From the NCBI GenBank assembly GCA_023407175.1, contig JAEYMU010000035.1:248001-312000 (forward strand): a stretch of DNA of 64,000 nt. Reading direction: 5' to 3'. Position 1 is the first letter of the stretch. Every line of letters begins with the position of its first letter. The notes below the pieces were generated by a model, which was not told the origin of the DNA, searched no databases, and was given only the letters and a program-made list of their open reading frames with translations. The translations under genes and the position numbers were made by a program. The stretch is from Bacillota bacterium. Lineage in GTDB: Bacteria; Bacillota_A; Clostridia; Lachnospirales; Lachnospiraceae. Shown one piece after another: positions 17,289-25,974 of the stretch.

Positions 17289-18791
17289 ATGGAGCGAAAT
17301 ATACTGGCCGGTATTGATATCGGGACCAATAGTCTAAGAATTGGTTTTTATGATAAACAGGGACATAATCTTGGGTTTGCGCAGGCCCCGTACCATACCT
17401 CCCATCCGCATTATGCCTGGGCGGAGCAAAAGCCCCAGGACTGGATGGATGCCATGAAGCAGGCTTTCTCGGAAGGGATGGCAAGGAATCATATTAAGGC
17501 GGAACAGATTCTGGGAATCAGTACAGGAACAACCTGCTGCAGTGTAGTCCTTAGCAAAAAGAACGGGGAACCGGTCAGGGACTGTATTCTTTGGATGGAT
17601 GTCAGAGCCAGTGCGGAGGCGGAGGAGATCGCCGAAAGGACAAAGGAGCATTTATCTGCCGAATGGATGCCCTGTAAGCTGCTGTGGCTGAAACGCCATG
17701 AACCCGGGAATTATGAAAAGGCGGAGGTTTTCTGCGAATGCCAGGACTGGATCACCTACCGGCTGACCGGAAAATGGTCGATCAACATCAATACAGCCTG
17801 TAACTGGGGCTACAACAGTGACGATGGAGGCTTCCCCGGTTGGTTTTATGACAAGCTGGAATTAACTGAGGCGCTTGATAAATTCCCTTCGGGGCTATGC
17901 TATGGGGTCGGAGACCGGATAGGCAGCCTGACACAGGAGGCAGCGGAGTATCTGGGACTTCTGCCGGATACGATCGTCGCCCAGGGAGGAGTAGATTCTT
18001 CCATCGGCATCCTTGGCATGGGAGTATACGATACCGGCAGAGTTGCGCTGATGACCGGCTCCTCGAATTTGGCAATGCTGCTGACAGATCATATGATATT
18101 TGGCGGCAGTACCATAAATACCGGACCGAATCATCTGATTCAGGGCTTTTATACTTCATTTCAGGGACAGGTTTCCTCGAATTCCATTATTGAATGGTTT
18201 AAAAATGAATTTTGCAAGGACCTCCCTTCCCGGACCTTTTACCGGGAGATGGAGGAGCAGGCCAGGACGGTTCCGGCCGGAAGTGAAGGATTGTTGGTCC
18301 TTGATTACTGGCAGGGAAACAGACACCCGCACTTTGATACCAAGGTACGGGGGCTTATGTACGGCCTGTCCTTAAATCATACCAGAGCCCATATGTATCG
18401 CGCCATCATGGAGGGTATTTCCTATGGGACAGAAAATCTGTTGTACCAGTTTCGTGAGGCGGGATTTGATGTAAAGGAAATTAATATATCCGGCGGTACT
18501 ACGAATTCTGAATTATTTCTTCAAATCCAGGCAGATATCAGCAATATCAGCATTAATATCCCGGAGGATTGCCAGTCAGTCTGTATGGGAGCTGCGATCT
18601 GTGTTGCCACAGCCTGCGATATGTATGATTCTCTTCCCTCGGCGGTGAAGCATATGGTCCGTTACAGTAAGACAGTTAAGCCAATCCCGAAGAACCACGA
18701 GAGATATCATAAATTATTTGTACAGTATCAAAAGCTTTATCCGGCGCTAAAGGACTGGATGCATGAAACAACGGATATCTGTATAAATTAA
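17289..18791 (+). CDS. FGGY-family carbohydrate kinase
   Basis: This 500-residue kinase has the N-terminal ATPase fold LAGIDIGTNSLRIGFYD, the FGGY substrate segment DCILWMDVRASAEAEEI, and the C-terminal ISGGTTNSELFLQIQADI and CMGAAICVA. The family phosphorylates pentuloses, glycerol and related polyols. In a nucleoside operon a ribokinase of the PfkB type would be usual, so the substrate here may be an isomerised or unusual sugar. ATG 17289 has GGTAAGG upstream. A MITE-like element follows immediately. Confidence 0.92.
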   Translation: MERNILAGIDIGTNSLRIGFYDKQGHNLGFAQAPYHTSHPHYAWAEQKPQDWMDAMKQAFSEGMARNHIKAEQILGISTGTTCCSVVLSKKNGEPVRDCILWMDVRASAEAEEIAERTKEHLSAEWMPCKLLWLKRHEPGNYEKAEVFCECQDWITYRLTGKWSININTACNWGYNSDDGGFPGWFYDKLELTEALDKFPSGLCYGVGDRIGSLTQEAAEYLGLLPDTIVAQGGVDSSIGILGMGVYDTGRVALMTGSSNLAMLLTDHMIFGGSTINTGPNHLIQGFYTSFQGQVSSNSIIEWFKNEFCKDLPSRTFYREMEEQARTVPAGSEGLLVLDYWQGNRHPHFDTKVRGLMYGLSLNHTRAHMYRAIMEGISYGTENLLYQFREAGFDVKEINISGGTTNSELFLQIQADISNISINIPEDCQSVCMGAAICVATACDMYDSLPSAVKHMVRYSKTVKPIPKNHERYHKLFVQYQKLYPALKDWMHETTDICIN

Positions 18792-18792
18792 T

Positions 18793-18939
18793 AGGTAATT
18801 GCGAAACTAGCAAGAGTTAATAATTTCGAACAACAGATACAATTTCGGAGCGGAAGTTAAGCGGAAGGAGCGTTGGAGCGGAGAAATTTGTGTCTGTTGT
18901 TCGAAAAATTCAGTAGTTTATATTGTTTCGCAATTACCT
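18793..18939. repeat. MITE-like foldback element, copy 2 (inverted orientation)
   Basis: A 147-bp element with perfect 15-bp terminal inverted repeats (AGGTAATTGCGAAAC and GTTTCGCAATTACCT), flanked by T and A so that the repeat reaches 16 bp. The inner palindrome is GAACAACAGATAC with GTCTGTTGTTC. The core is the reverse complement of copies 1 and 3. It begins two bases after the FGGY kinase stop codon. Confidence 0.85.
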
Positions 18940-18973
18940 ATATATGAATTAATGAAAGGAGGACAGGTGACCT

Positions 18974-19540
18974 ATGATGGATTTAACGAGAACAGCGGTA
19001 ATTATCATTGATATGCAGCTTGATTTTGTAGGAGAAGCTGCGGTAATTCCCTGCAAGGGTTCAGAGAATATTATTCCCAATATAAAGAAGCTAACAGACT
19101 TTTGCCACCGGAACAGGATTCCGGTAATTTATACGCAGGAAGCACATCGGGCAAATTATATTGATTTTGGAAGGGAGCTGGACGGAGACGAGCCGGTTCA
19201 TTGTCTGGAGGGGAGCAGGGGAATTGAGATTATTCCCGAGCTTGCGCCGGCTTCCCGGGATTATGTTATTATGAAACGCCGTTATAGCGGCTTCTTTCAG
19301 ACGGACCTGCAGATTTTACTGTCCGGCTTAAAGGTTGATACTCTGGTTATCACAGGAGCGGCAACGGATGTCTGCGTACGTGCGACGGCAACCGATGCAC
19401 AGCAATATGGATACTATGTTTATGTTCCGAGGGACTGTGTCGCAGGAACTACTCCGGCGAGACATGAAGCGGCACTGGAAAACATCAGGTATCTTTTTGG
19501 AAAGGTGATTAACCTCTCCGATATTCTCGAAATCGCATAA
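18974..19540 (+). CDS. Isochorismatase-fold cysteine amidohydrolase
   Basis: This 188-residue protein has the catalytic triad of the cysteine hydrolase family: Asp in IIIDMQLDFVG, Lys in MKRRYSGFF and Cys in TGAATDVCVRATATDA. Relatives hydrolyse ureidoacrylate (RutB), N-carbamoylsarcosine, biuret and nicotinamide. In a purine locus a ureido or carbamoyl amide is the most likely substrate, releasing ammonia and CO2. It is not expected to act on isochorismate, as no siderophore genes are near. Confidence 0.9.
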   Translation: MMDLTRTAVIIIDMQLDFVGEAAVIPCKGSENIIPNIKKLTDFCHRNRIPVIYTQEAHRANYIDFGRELDGDEPVHCLEGSRGIEIIPELAPASRDYVIMKRRYSGFFQTDLQILLSGLKVDTLVITGAATDVCVRATATDAQQYGYYVYVPRDCVAGTTPARHEAALENIRYLFGKVINLSDILEIA

Positions 19541-19573
19541 ATAATGGATTAATATGGCGAAAGGGTGGTGCAA

Positions 19574-20863
19574 ATGACAATATTCCAGGGAAATATCTTC
19601 TACTGCAGCGAGCTGACGCAGTATCACCAGATAGAAAACGGATATCTCATCGTGGATGATAATGGCCTGATTGAGGATATTGGTCTGGTTTTGCCGAAGA
19701 AATACGCACAATATCCGGTAGAAAGGTTGGGCAATCAAATACTGATCCCCGCTTTCTGCGATATACACCTGCATTCCTCCCAGTTTGTCAATACAGGTCT
19801 TGGATATGATATTTTGTTTGAGGACTGGATGAGAATTTATACTTATCCGGCGGAGCAGAGATATCAGGAGCTTGATAAAGCCGAAGAAATCAATCGCAGA
19901 CTAATTCGGGAGCTCTGGAAATACGGAACAATGAATGCCGTTATCATGGGAAGTACGGATGCGCCGTCCACCTGGAATCTGATGAAGCTGTACAATCAGA
20001 CTGGTATGAGTGCCTGCATCGGAAAGATGAATGCGGATGTGGCAGGCTTTGGAAACCAGGCGGAGGACACCGCAAAATCTATTCTGGAGACAATCTCTTT
20101 GATAGAACAGGCAGAAAAGCTCAGGAATATAACCTATTGCATCTCACCGGAATTTATTCCAAACTGTTCGGATGAGCTAATGGAGCGCCTGGGAGACCTG
20201 GCTGTCAGATACGGGCTGCCGGTACAGTCCCACATATCGGAGAGTGAGGGTGATGTGCGGATGGTAAGGGAAAGATACGGTAAAACGCCGTATGCAAAGG
20301 TTTATCAGGGCTACCGGCTCTTCGGACAAACCCCTACGGTAATGGCACATGGAATCTATCTGACCAAACAGGAAAGAGTATTGATGAAAAGGAAGCAGGT
20401 CACTTTGGCCCATTGCCCGGTTGCCATCAGTAACATACCCAGCGGTAAGACAATTCCCCTTCGAAGGTTTCTGGAGGAAGGTGTTAATGTCGGACTTGGA
20501 AGTGATATTGGCGGCGGACATACCTTAAATATGATGAGAATTATGGAAAGTACGGTCCATTATTCGAAGTTTCAGCAGTTAATCGATCACAGCAGACCTC
20601 TGTCCATCCTGGAAGCCTTTGCACTTGCTACGGTTTGCGCAGGAAAGGTATTTGGAAGGACGGGAAGCTTTAAAGCAGGCTTATTCTTCGACGGTCTTGT
20701 TATTGATGATAAAGAGCTTTCTCCTGCATCCGGGGGATATTCAATCAGGGAAAGGGTGGAACGTTTCCTCTATGAAGGTGATTACCGCTATATTCTAAAA
20801 CGGTACTGCCGGGGGAAATTAGTGAAGGAACCATTTGCGAACAGGGAACCGGAGCTGGTATAA
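19574..20863 (+). CDS. guaD: Guanine deaminase-like amidohydrolase
   Basis: The 429-residue protein follows guanine deaminase closely in motif order: IPAFCDIHLHSSQFVNTGLG (metal HxH), EDWMRIYTYPAEQRY, VQSHISESEGDV, MAHGIYL, LAHCPVAISNIPSG and VNVGLGSDIGGGHTLNMMR. GuaD converts guanine to xanthine and ammonia with zinc. A few active-site neighbours differ, so a related base deaminase is possible. ATG 19574 is used because the GGGTGGTG before it can serve as the ribosome site. It supplies xanthine to the downstream steps. Confidence 0.85.
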   Translation: MTIFQGNIFYCSELTQYHQIENGYLIVDDNGLIEDIGLVLPKKYAQYPVERLGNQILIPAFCDIHLHSSQFVNTGLGYDILFEDWMRIYTYPAEQRYQELDKAEEINRRLIRELWKYGTMNAVIMGSTDAPSTWNLMKLYNQTGMSACIGKMNADVAGFGNQAEDTAKSILETISLIEQAEKLRNITYCISPEFIPNCSDELMERLGDLAVRYGLPVQSHISESEGDVRMVRERYGKTPYAKVYQGYRLFGQTPTVMAHGIYLTKQERVLMKRKQVTLAHCPVAISNIPSGKTIPLRRFLEEGVNVGLGSDIGGGHTLNMMRIMESTVHYSKFQQLIDHSRPLSILEAFALATVCAGKVFGRTGSFKAGLFFDGLVIDDKELSPASGGYSIRERVERFLYEGDYRYILKRYCRGKLVKEPFANREPELV

Positions 20864-20890
20864 GTTTGAAGGTAAACCTTCAAACTCTTT
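20864..20890 (+). terminator. Hairpin after the guanine deaminase-like gene
   Basis: GTTTGAAGG pairs with CCTTCAAAC around a 4-nt loop, followed by TCTTT. A second hairpin, ATCACAAGC with GCTTGTGAT, lies at 20902-20922. These may reduce read-through within the locus; the T runs are short. Confidence 0.4.
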
Positions 20891-20938
20891 ATTAAAGCAG
20901 TATCACAAGCAAAGCTTGTGATATGCAGGGGTATAACT

Positions 20939-22075
20939 ATGAAAAATAAAATAGTGGAATTAATGAGTATGCTTGTTGGCACAGATACGGCAAATCCGCC
21001 GGGAAAAGAAAAGGCTTTGGCAGATCAGTTAACCGGCCTGTTGGAAGGCTGCGATTGCCGGAGGCTTTCCCATGGAAATGACAGAGAAAGTCTGGTAGTT
21101 ACCCTTCCGGGGGCAAATCAGGAGCTTGTGCTCGGCTTTGCCGGACATCTTGATACGGTTCCGGTTGGAGATACCAGGCGATGGAAGCATAACCCCCTTG
21201 GTGAGATTATCGGAGATGTCATGTATGGCAGAGGAACCGCAGACATGTGCGGCGGACTTGCAGCAATGCTTTTACTGATCGAGGAATATGAAAAGCATTT
21301 ACCTCCGGTTACACTGAAATTCCTGTTCACAGCTGATGAGGAAGCCGACGGTACGGGTGCGAAGGCTTTATTGGAAAACGGTCTGTTAAACGATCTGGAC
21401 GCTCTTATCATTTGTGAACCAAGTAATTTAAAGCTTGGCATCTGTGAAAAGGGTACCATATGGTTGAAGATTACTGTCCATGGAAAAAGTAGCCATGCAT
21501 CAATGCCCGGGGAAGGAATTAATGCACTGCAGCTTGGAATGAAGTTTATGGAGGAAATGAAAGAAAGAATTGAAAGACTTTCCGCTCCGCACCCGCTTCT
21601 TGGGGGTAATACCTGCGAAATTACAGGCTGCAAAAGCGGTATCAAGATTAATATACTTCCGGGGGAAGCGGAGTTCCTGGCAGATATCCGAACCCTGCCT
21701 GCAATCGAGGGCGGGAATTCGGCGGTTCTTAATATAATTGAGGAAATACGGCAGAGTTTTGAAAATGAATACAATATAAGCATTTCTGTGGAAGAAGCAG
21801 GTAACCGGGAACCAATCGAGCAACCGGAGGATTCACAGTTTATCCGGCGGATCAGAAAAGCAATCGGGAAACGGGCTTGTGATGTACGGGGAATTTATTT
21901 CTATACGGATGGGTCACTGATCATACCTAAGTTAAAGATACCCTTTGTCATCTACGGGCCGGGGCTGCCGGAGGACTGCCACAAAACGGATGAGAGTATC
22001 TCCCTTTGGCAGATTGAAGCTTGCTATGATCATTACCGGAGAATGATTGACAGCTATCAGAAGGAAGGTGGTTAA
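20939..22075 (+). CDS. M20-family (ArgE/DapE-like) amidohydrolase
   Basis: This 378-residue protein has the M20 metal ligands FAGHLDTVPVG (His, Asp), YGRGTADMCGG, FTADEEADGTGA and ICEPSNL, plus a dimerisation lid with HGKSSHASMPGEGINAL. The C-terminal His is in DCHKTDES. Family members hydrolyse N-acyl amino acids, succinyl-diaminopimelate or allantoate-like ureides. The locus suggests a carbamoyl or formyl amide from base breakdown. Start ATG 20939 has GCAGGGG upstream. Confidence 0.9.
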   Translation: MKNKIVELMSMLVGTDTANPPGKEKALADQLTGLLEGCDCRRLSHGNDRESLVVTLPGANQELVLGFAGHLDTVPVGDTRRWKHNPLGEIIGDVMYGRGTADMCGGLAAMLLLIEEYEKHLPPVTLKFLFTADEEADGTGAKALLENGLLNDLDALIICEPSNLKLGICEKGTIWLKITVHGKSSHASMPGEGINALQLGMKFMEEMKERIERLSAPHPLLGGNTCEITGCKSGIKINILPGEAEFLADIRTLPAIEGGNSAVLNIIEEIRQSFENEYNISISVEEAGNREPIEQPEDSQFIRRIRKAIGKRACDVRGIYFYTDGSLIIPKLKIPFVIYGPGLPEDCHKTDESISLWQIEACYDHYRRMIDSYQKEGG

Positions 22076-22078
22076 CCG

Positions 22079-22438
22079 GTGAGTATGACAGTACACAAGC
22101 GTATGCTGTTTCAGCTGTATAACGAGGTTAATAAGGAAATATACGGCTATGGCGTGACAGAGCTAAAGATCAGCTTTGCTGACAATATGCTCATCTTCAT
22201 GACAAGGGACAACCGTGTACACACCCTGGAGATCTTGGAAGAAAGGTATTCTTTATTAAAACAGAATGTGGATCAGGCTTTGTTTACAGAGTTTAAACTC
22301 AGGCTTAAGAGTAGCCTTCAAAGGAATATGAATTTGGAAGCGGTGTCACTTCACCGGGACTATGATTCCTGTTCAAGAATTGCCGTGACCGTAGTTGTTT
22401 TGGATGAAGATGCCTTTAAAGCATTAATAAACGGATGA
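22079..22438 (+). CDS. DUF2294 (MpsC-like) small protein
   Basis: The 119-residue protein has a predicted alpha-beta fold matching the DUF2294 pattern: an N-terminal helix with VNKEIYGYGVTELKISFADNM in two parts, a central helix and a C-terminal strand with SVSLHRDYD-like spacing (AVSLHRDYDSCSRIAV). The family's function is poorly known; one member group is linked to sodium or membrane potential. It uses a GTG start four bases after the M20 gene. It is followed by a strong terminator, so it may end the first transcript of the locus. Confidence 0.65.
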   Translation: MSMTVHKRMLFQLYNEVNKEIYGYGVTELKISFADNMLIFMTRDNRVHTLEILEERYSLLKQNVDQALFTEFKLRLKSSLQRNMNLEAVSLHRDYDSCSRIAVTVVVLDEDAFKALING

Positions 22439-22466
22439 TAGTTCAAATGGCGTATACGTTATGAGA

Positions 22467-22518
22467 AAGATCATTATTAAGGATATCCTTGCGGATATTT
22501 TTAATAGTGGTCTTTTTT
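22467..22518 (+). terminator. Strong terminator before ubiX
   Basis: A 22-bp stem with several G-U pairs (22467-22488 with 22493-22514), a 4-nt loop and a run of six T residues. It divides the locus into a transport/hydrolase half and a decarboxylase/shell half. No clear promoter was found between it and ubiX. Confidence 0.8.
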
Positions 22519-22582
22519 ATTTCAGAAGAATATGCTTCCCTTTCTGGCTATGCGGCGGGGACAGCTTAAGGAGGTGTGAGAA

Positions 22583-23140
22583 ATGCGTATTACCGTAGGA
22601 ATTACCGGAGCCAGCGGGGCAATTTACGGATATACTCTAGTCAGACTGTTAGCCGGGATGAATATTGAGACCAGTATAATCTTTACCGCAATGGGTGAAA
22701 AGGTTATGGAATATGAGTGCGGCATTGCCAGGAAAGAGTTTCAAGCCTATGGGAGGGTCTATGAAAGGGATGATTTGTTTGCTCCCCCTGCCAGCGGCTC
22801 ATATCCCTCGGACGGCATGGTTATAGTACCCTGTTCCATGAATACCCTGGGAGCTATTGCGAACGGCCTGGGAGATTCCCTGCTCAACCGGGCGGCTTCC
22901 GTTACCTTGAAGGAAGGAAGAAAATTAATCGCCGTGGTAAGGGAAACGCCCTACAGCATCCTTCATCTGGAGAATATGCTGAAGCTGGCGAAAGCAGGAG
23001 GCTGCATTATGCCTGCTTCCCCCGGCTTTTACCACAGGCCGGAAAACCTGTGGGAGCTGGTTGAGTGTCTGACAAGCCGTATCCTGGATCAACTCGGTAT
23101 CAGTCCGGAAAATGTTAAGAGATGGGGGGATGGTCTATGA
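22583..23140 (+). CDS. ubiX: UbiX-family flavin prenyltransferase
   Basis: This 185-residue protein has the UbiX signatures VGITGASGAIYG at the N-terminus, VIVPCSMNTLGAIANGLGDS in the middle and VVRETPYSILHLENMLKLA. UbiX attaches dimethylallyl phosphate to FMN to make prenylated FMN, the cofactor of UbiD decarboxylases. AAGGAGGTG precedes the ATG. Its stop overlaps the ubiD start (ATGA). The pair is committed to decarboxylation of an aromatic or heteroaromatic acid in this locus. Confidence 0.92.
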   Translation: MRITVGITGASGAIYGYTLVRLLAGMNIETSIIFTAMGEKVMEYECGIARKEFQAYGRVYERDDLFAPPASGSYPSDGMVIVPCSMNTLGAIANGLGDSLLNRAASVTLKEGRKLIAVVRETPYSILHLENMLKLAKAGGCIMPASPGFYHRPENLWELVECLTSRILDQLGISPENVKRWGDGL

Positions 23141-24495
23141 CATCAGATTTAAAGGAATTGATTGAATTATATGAGCAGAAGGGCCTTCTGTCACATATCC
23201 GCCGGCCGGTCAGCTCTGAATATGAGGCAATGGCCGTGATGAAGAAAAGTAAAGGCCGGCTTCCGATGTGCTTTGACCGGATCGATCAGTATTCCTGCAG
23301 GACGGTAACCGGAATGGGGGGAAGTCGCAGGCTTCTGGCCCAGTCCATGGGAATTGAACCAAAGCGGCTGCGGGAGCATCTGGCCGAGGCGGTCCTTCAT
23401 CCGATTCCCGTAACAAGGGTGCAAAACGGAAAATGCCAGGATAATGTAAGAAGGGAGCCCTTTTGTCTGGATGAGTTTTTTCCGGTTTTGAAGCATTATG
23501 AAAGGGATAACGGACGCTTTGTTATCTCCGGTATGCTTCTTGTGAAAAGTCCGGACGGCAGCAGGGTCTATACCTCGATCCGCCGGATGTATTACCTGGG
23601 CGGGAATAAAATGACTCTTCTGATTACCTCCAAGGAAATGAAGGAACAGCTGGATTATTATGAACAGCTGCACCAGCCGATGGATATTGCTTTGATGTTC
23701 GGGCTTGTTCCCGCAATTGTTCTCGGCTCACAGATCAGCACCCACCTGTACAATGCCAATAAGCTGGAGGTGTCGGGAGCGCTGCTGGGCAAAAGCTTAG
23801 AGGTTGTACCCTGCAAAACTGTCGGCCTTGAGGTGCTTTCCGATGCACAGGTGGTATTGGAGGGCAAGGTATATCCCTGGAAAAAGCAGACGGAAGGGCC
23901 TTTTGGTGAAATGGCATTTTATTATGGAAGGGTTTCACAGCTTCCGGTCTGTGAATTCTCCTGCATGACCTGGCAGAATGATCCGGTATGGCATACCTTT
24001 TTTCCTTCAGGAGCTGAGGAAAAGCTTCCGATGGCGCTTGCCAGGGAAGTGAATCTATACCATACCGTCAGTATGACAGTACCGAATGTTATACAGGTAC
24101 ATATCACGCCGGGCGGAGGGGGGAGATTCCATGCGGTGGTTCAAATAGCAAAAATAAATGAAAGTGACGGAAAACAGGCAGCTCTGGCAGCATTTGCCTC
24201 TGATAAGGATTTGAAGCATGTTGTGGTAGTGGATGAGGATGTTGACATTTTTGATATGGAAGAAGTGGAATGGGCAATTGCAACCAGAGTTCAGGCGGAT
24301 AAGGATGTTTTTATCATCCCCGGAGCGGCAGGCTCACCTCTGGAAGCATCCCATCTTCTAAAGAATACGACAGCTAAGGTGGGCATTGATGCAACCTGCC
24401 CTTTGGGAGATTCGCGGTTTATAAGAACACAGGTACCCGGAGAGCAGACAATTAACCTGGAGGAATATTTAGGGGGTGCCGGAAAACCGCAATGA
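23137..24495 (+). CDS. ubiD: UbiD-family prFMN-dependent decarboxylase
   Basis: The 452-residue protein is a full-length UbiD. It carries SIRRMYYLGGNKM, the EGPFGEMAFYYG-type segment (TEGPFGEMAFYYG), TPGGGGRFHAVVQIAK and VDEDVDIFDMEEVEWAIATR. The last two belong to the catalytic and prFMN-binding regions. Family members decarboxylate aromatic, heteroaromatic and unsaturated acids reversibly. Just before a shell operon in a purine locus, an imidazole carboxylate intermediate is a reasonable substrate, but this is inference. The ATGA overlap with ubiX indicates coupling. Confidence 0.93.
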   Translation: MTSDLKELIELYEQKGLLSHIRRPVSSEYEAMAVMKKSKGRLPMCFDRIDQYSCRTVTGMGGSRRLLAQSMGIEPKRLREHLAEAVLHPIPVTRVQNGKCQDNVRREPFCLDEFFPVLKHYERDNGRFVISGMLLVKSPDGSRVYTSIRRMYYLGGNKMTLLITSKEMKEQLDYYEQLHQPMDIALMFGLVPAIVLGSQISTHLYNANKLEVSGALLGKSLEVVPCKTVGLEVLSDAQVVLEGKVYPWKKQTEGPFGEMAFYYGRVSQLPVCEFSCMTWQNDPVWHTFFPSGAEEKLPMALAREVNLYHTVSMTVPNVIQVHITPGGGGRFHAVVQIAKINESDGKQAALAAFASDKDLKHVVVVDEDVDIFDMEEVEWAIATRVQADKDVFIIPGAAGSPLEASHLLKNTTAKVGIDATCPLGDSRFIRTQVPGEQTINLEEYLGGAGKPQ

Positions 24496-24531
24496 TTTTT
24501 CAGACACACCCTGGAAAGGAGGAAAGAATAA

Positions 24532-24819
24532 ATGGCAGCATTAGGTATCGTAGAAACAAGAGGCTTTACAGCAGCGGTGGAAGCACTGGATGCTATGTGC
24601 AAGGATGCAAGAGTAAGTGTAAAGCAGATCAAACGTCCGGGAGGAGGACATGTTACCTTACTGGCCGAGGGCGATGTGGCAGCGGTCGCATCGGCGGTGG
24701 AGGCCGGAGTTCATGCGGCGACCCGCGTGGGCGGAGACATCATCTGCAAGCATGTCATAGCAAATCCTCACCCGGAACTGGCCAAAGCTCTGGCATACGG
24801 GGAGGAGAACGATGGATGA
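24532..24819 (+). CDS. BMC-H microcompartment shell protein 1
   Basis: This 95-residue protein has one BMC domain: ALGIVETRGFTAAVEALDAM at the start, then LLAEGDVAAVASAVEAGVHA and KHVIANPHPEL at the end. Such proteins form hexamers that tile the facets of the shell. The pore loop reads KRPGGGHVT instead of the usual KIGSG, which suggests an unusual pore. AAAGGAGG precedes the ATG. Its end overlaps the next gene by 8 bp. Confidence 0.95.
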   Translation: MAALGIVETRGFTAAVEALDAMCKDARVSVKQIKRPGGGHVTLLAEGDVAAVASAVEAGVHAATRVGGDIICKHVIANPHPELAKALAYGEENDG

Positions 24820-25621
24820 TCTTGTGATGTCGGTAGTGAATGAAGTATTGCAAAGGAAGAATACAAGGGATACCGGTAATACATCACCCGGAAAGGAGGA
24901 TATAAAGTTAAGCCGGCCGAATTACCAGAGACAGAACTCCGGAAAAAGATTGATGGTATATGAGCTTTCCCCGGATCAGACGCCCGAAAAGGAAAAAGTG
25001 CAAAATCCTATGCCGGAGCTTCAGATTATGCGAATGGAGGCTGCCGGCAGTCCCGGCTATGCAAAACAGCCGCTGAAGCCCCACAGCTTCGGACCTGTGA
25101 ACGAAACGGATTTTTCCTGCTTTTCCATTGAGGACAACCCAAATCTCAAGCGCCTGGCCGGATTTCCCTACAGCAATGGGAAAGCTGCCTGTGTCGGGAT
25201 GCAGGAAGGCTGCTTTATCAATCAGGTATTTGCGGTGGATGAAATACTTCGGCAGCTCCCTTCACTGGATTTTACAGTCAAATGGCCGGGCGGCGGAGGG
25301 GAGGCATTTACCTTTCAGGCGGTTGGCAGCGCGGACGAGATGGAGAGGGTACAAACGCTGCTGAATCAGCAATGTACCTGCCGGAAGGAAATCCGGCTGG
25401 TGAGTCAGCCCACGGCGTATTTGCAAAAGCTATTGAATTATTCTGCGGACACGATAGGCACAATTGAGGGAGTTCCTTATACCAAACTGTTACCGCAGGC
25501 AGCAGATTATTTCAGAAAGCATCCGGATAGTATGCTGGATTGCCGTATCTTTGGCAGCTATTTATTATTTGGCGGACAGTATTCACAGGTGCAGGCGATT
25601 TTGCAGAGCATGAATTTTTAA
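24812..25621 (+). CDS. BMC-locus protein with two divergent BMC-like segments (possible BMC-T)
   Basis: I do not recognise this 269-residue protein directly. It starts MDDLVMSVVNEVLQRK, an amphipathic helix like BMC encapsulation peptides, then a polar linker to about residue 110. Two later stretches look like degenerate BMC domains: residues about 123-185 (CVGMQEGCFINQVFAVDEIL) and about 210-268 (IGTIEGVPYTKLLPQAADYF and GSYLLFGGQYSQVQAILQSM). Length and tandem layout are like PduB-type BMC-T trimers. Overlap with BMC-H 1 and placement between shell genes support a shell role. The call is inference. Confidence 0.5.
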   Translation: MDDLVMSVVNEVLQRKNTRDTGNTSPGKEDIKLSRPNYQRQNSGKRLMVYELSPDQTPEKEKVQNPMPELQIMRMEAAGSPGYAKQPLKPHSFGPVNETDFSCFSIEDNPNLKRLAGFPYSNGKAACVGMQEGCFINQVFAVDEILRQLPSLDFTVKWPGGGGEAFTFQAVGSADEMERVQTLLNQQCTCRKEIRLVSQPTAYLQKLLNYSADTIGTIEGVPYTKLLPQAADYFRKHPDSMLDCRIFGSYLLFGGQYSQVQAILQSMNF

Positions 25622-25650
25622 CAAAGGAACGGTCGGAAGGAGGCTTTTGA

Positions 25651-25974
25651 ATGAATAACAGCGCAATAGGCTTGATTGAAACCTTTGGCTATGGCACCGC
25701 CATAGCTGCCGCGGATGCAGCCTTGAAGGCGGCGGCCGTACATATGGTACGGATTGAGCCTACCATCGGCAGCGGCGGCTCTCTTAGTGTAACCATCTTT
25801 CTCAAGGGAGAGGTGGCGGCGGTAAAGGCGGCAGTTGAAGCAGGCAGCGAAGCAGCCGGCAGAATCGGCAGGGTGGTAGCAGTCAATGTAATACCGAATA
25901 TGGATTCCAGGGTTTATTCGGGAATGTACCATGGGAAGCTCAAAATTAAGAATGGAGGAAATGGATATGAATGA
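25651..25974 (+). CDS. BMC-H microcompartment shell protein 2
   Basis: This 107-residue BMC-domain protein has [20 protein letters not shown], a pore loop [10 protein letters not shown] with one extra Gly, and [21 protein letters not shown]-terminal tail of about 20 residues follows VIPNMD and is rich in Lys, Gly and Tyr. The tail could line one face of the hexamer. It overlaps the next shell gene by 8 bp. GGAAGGAGG precedes the start. Confidence 0.95.
   Translation: MNNSAIGLIETFGYGTAIAAADAALKAAAVHMVRIEPTIGSGGSLSVTIFLKGEVAAVKAAVEAGSEAAGRIGRVVAVNVIPNMDSRVYSGMYHGKLKIKNGGNGYE

Noticed and set aside
18974..19540. Isochorismatase of siderophore synthesis
   Set aside because: No siderophore genes are near, and the purine context favours an amide or ureide substrate of the same cysteine hydrolase fold.
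21118..21783. Long open frame on the - strand (221 codons)
   Set aside because: It lies wholly inside the M20 hydrolase gene, whose metal-binding motifs are clear; the antisense frame has no recognisable domain.
22583..24495. UbiX/UbiD as ubiquinone biosynthesis genes
   Set aside because: The host looks like an anaerobic clostridium without ubiquinone, and the genes sit inside a catabolic BMC locus.
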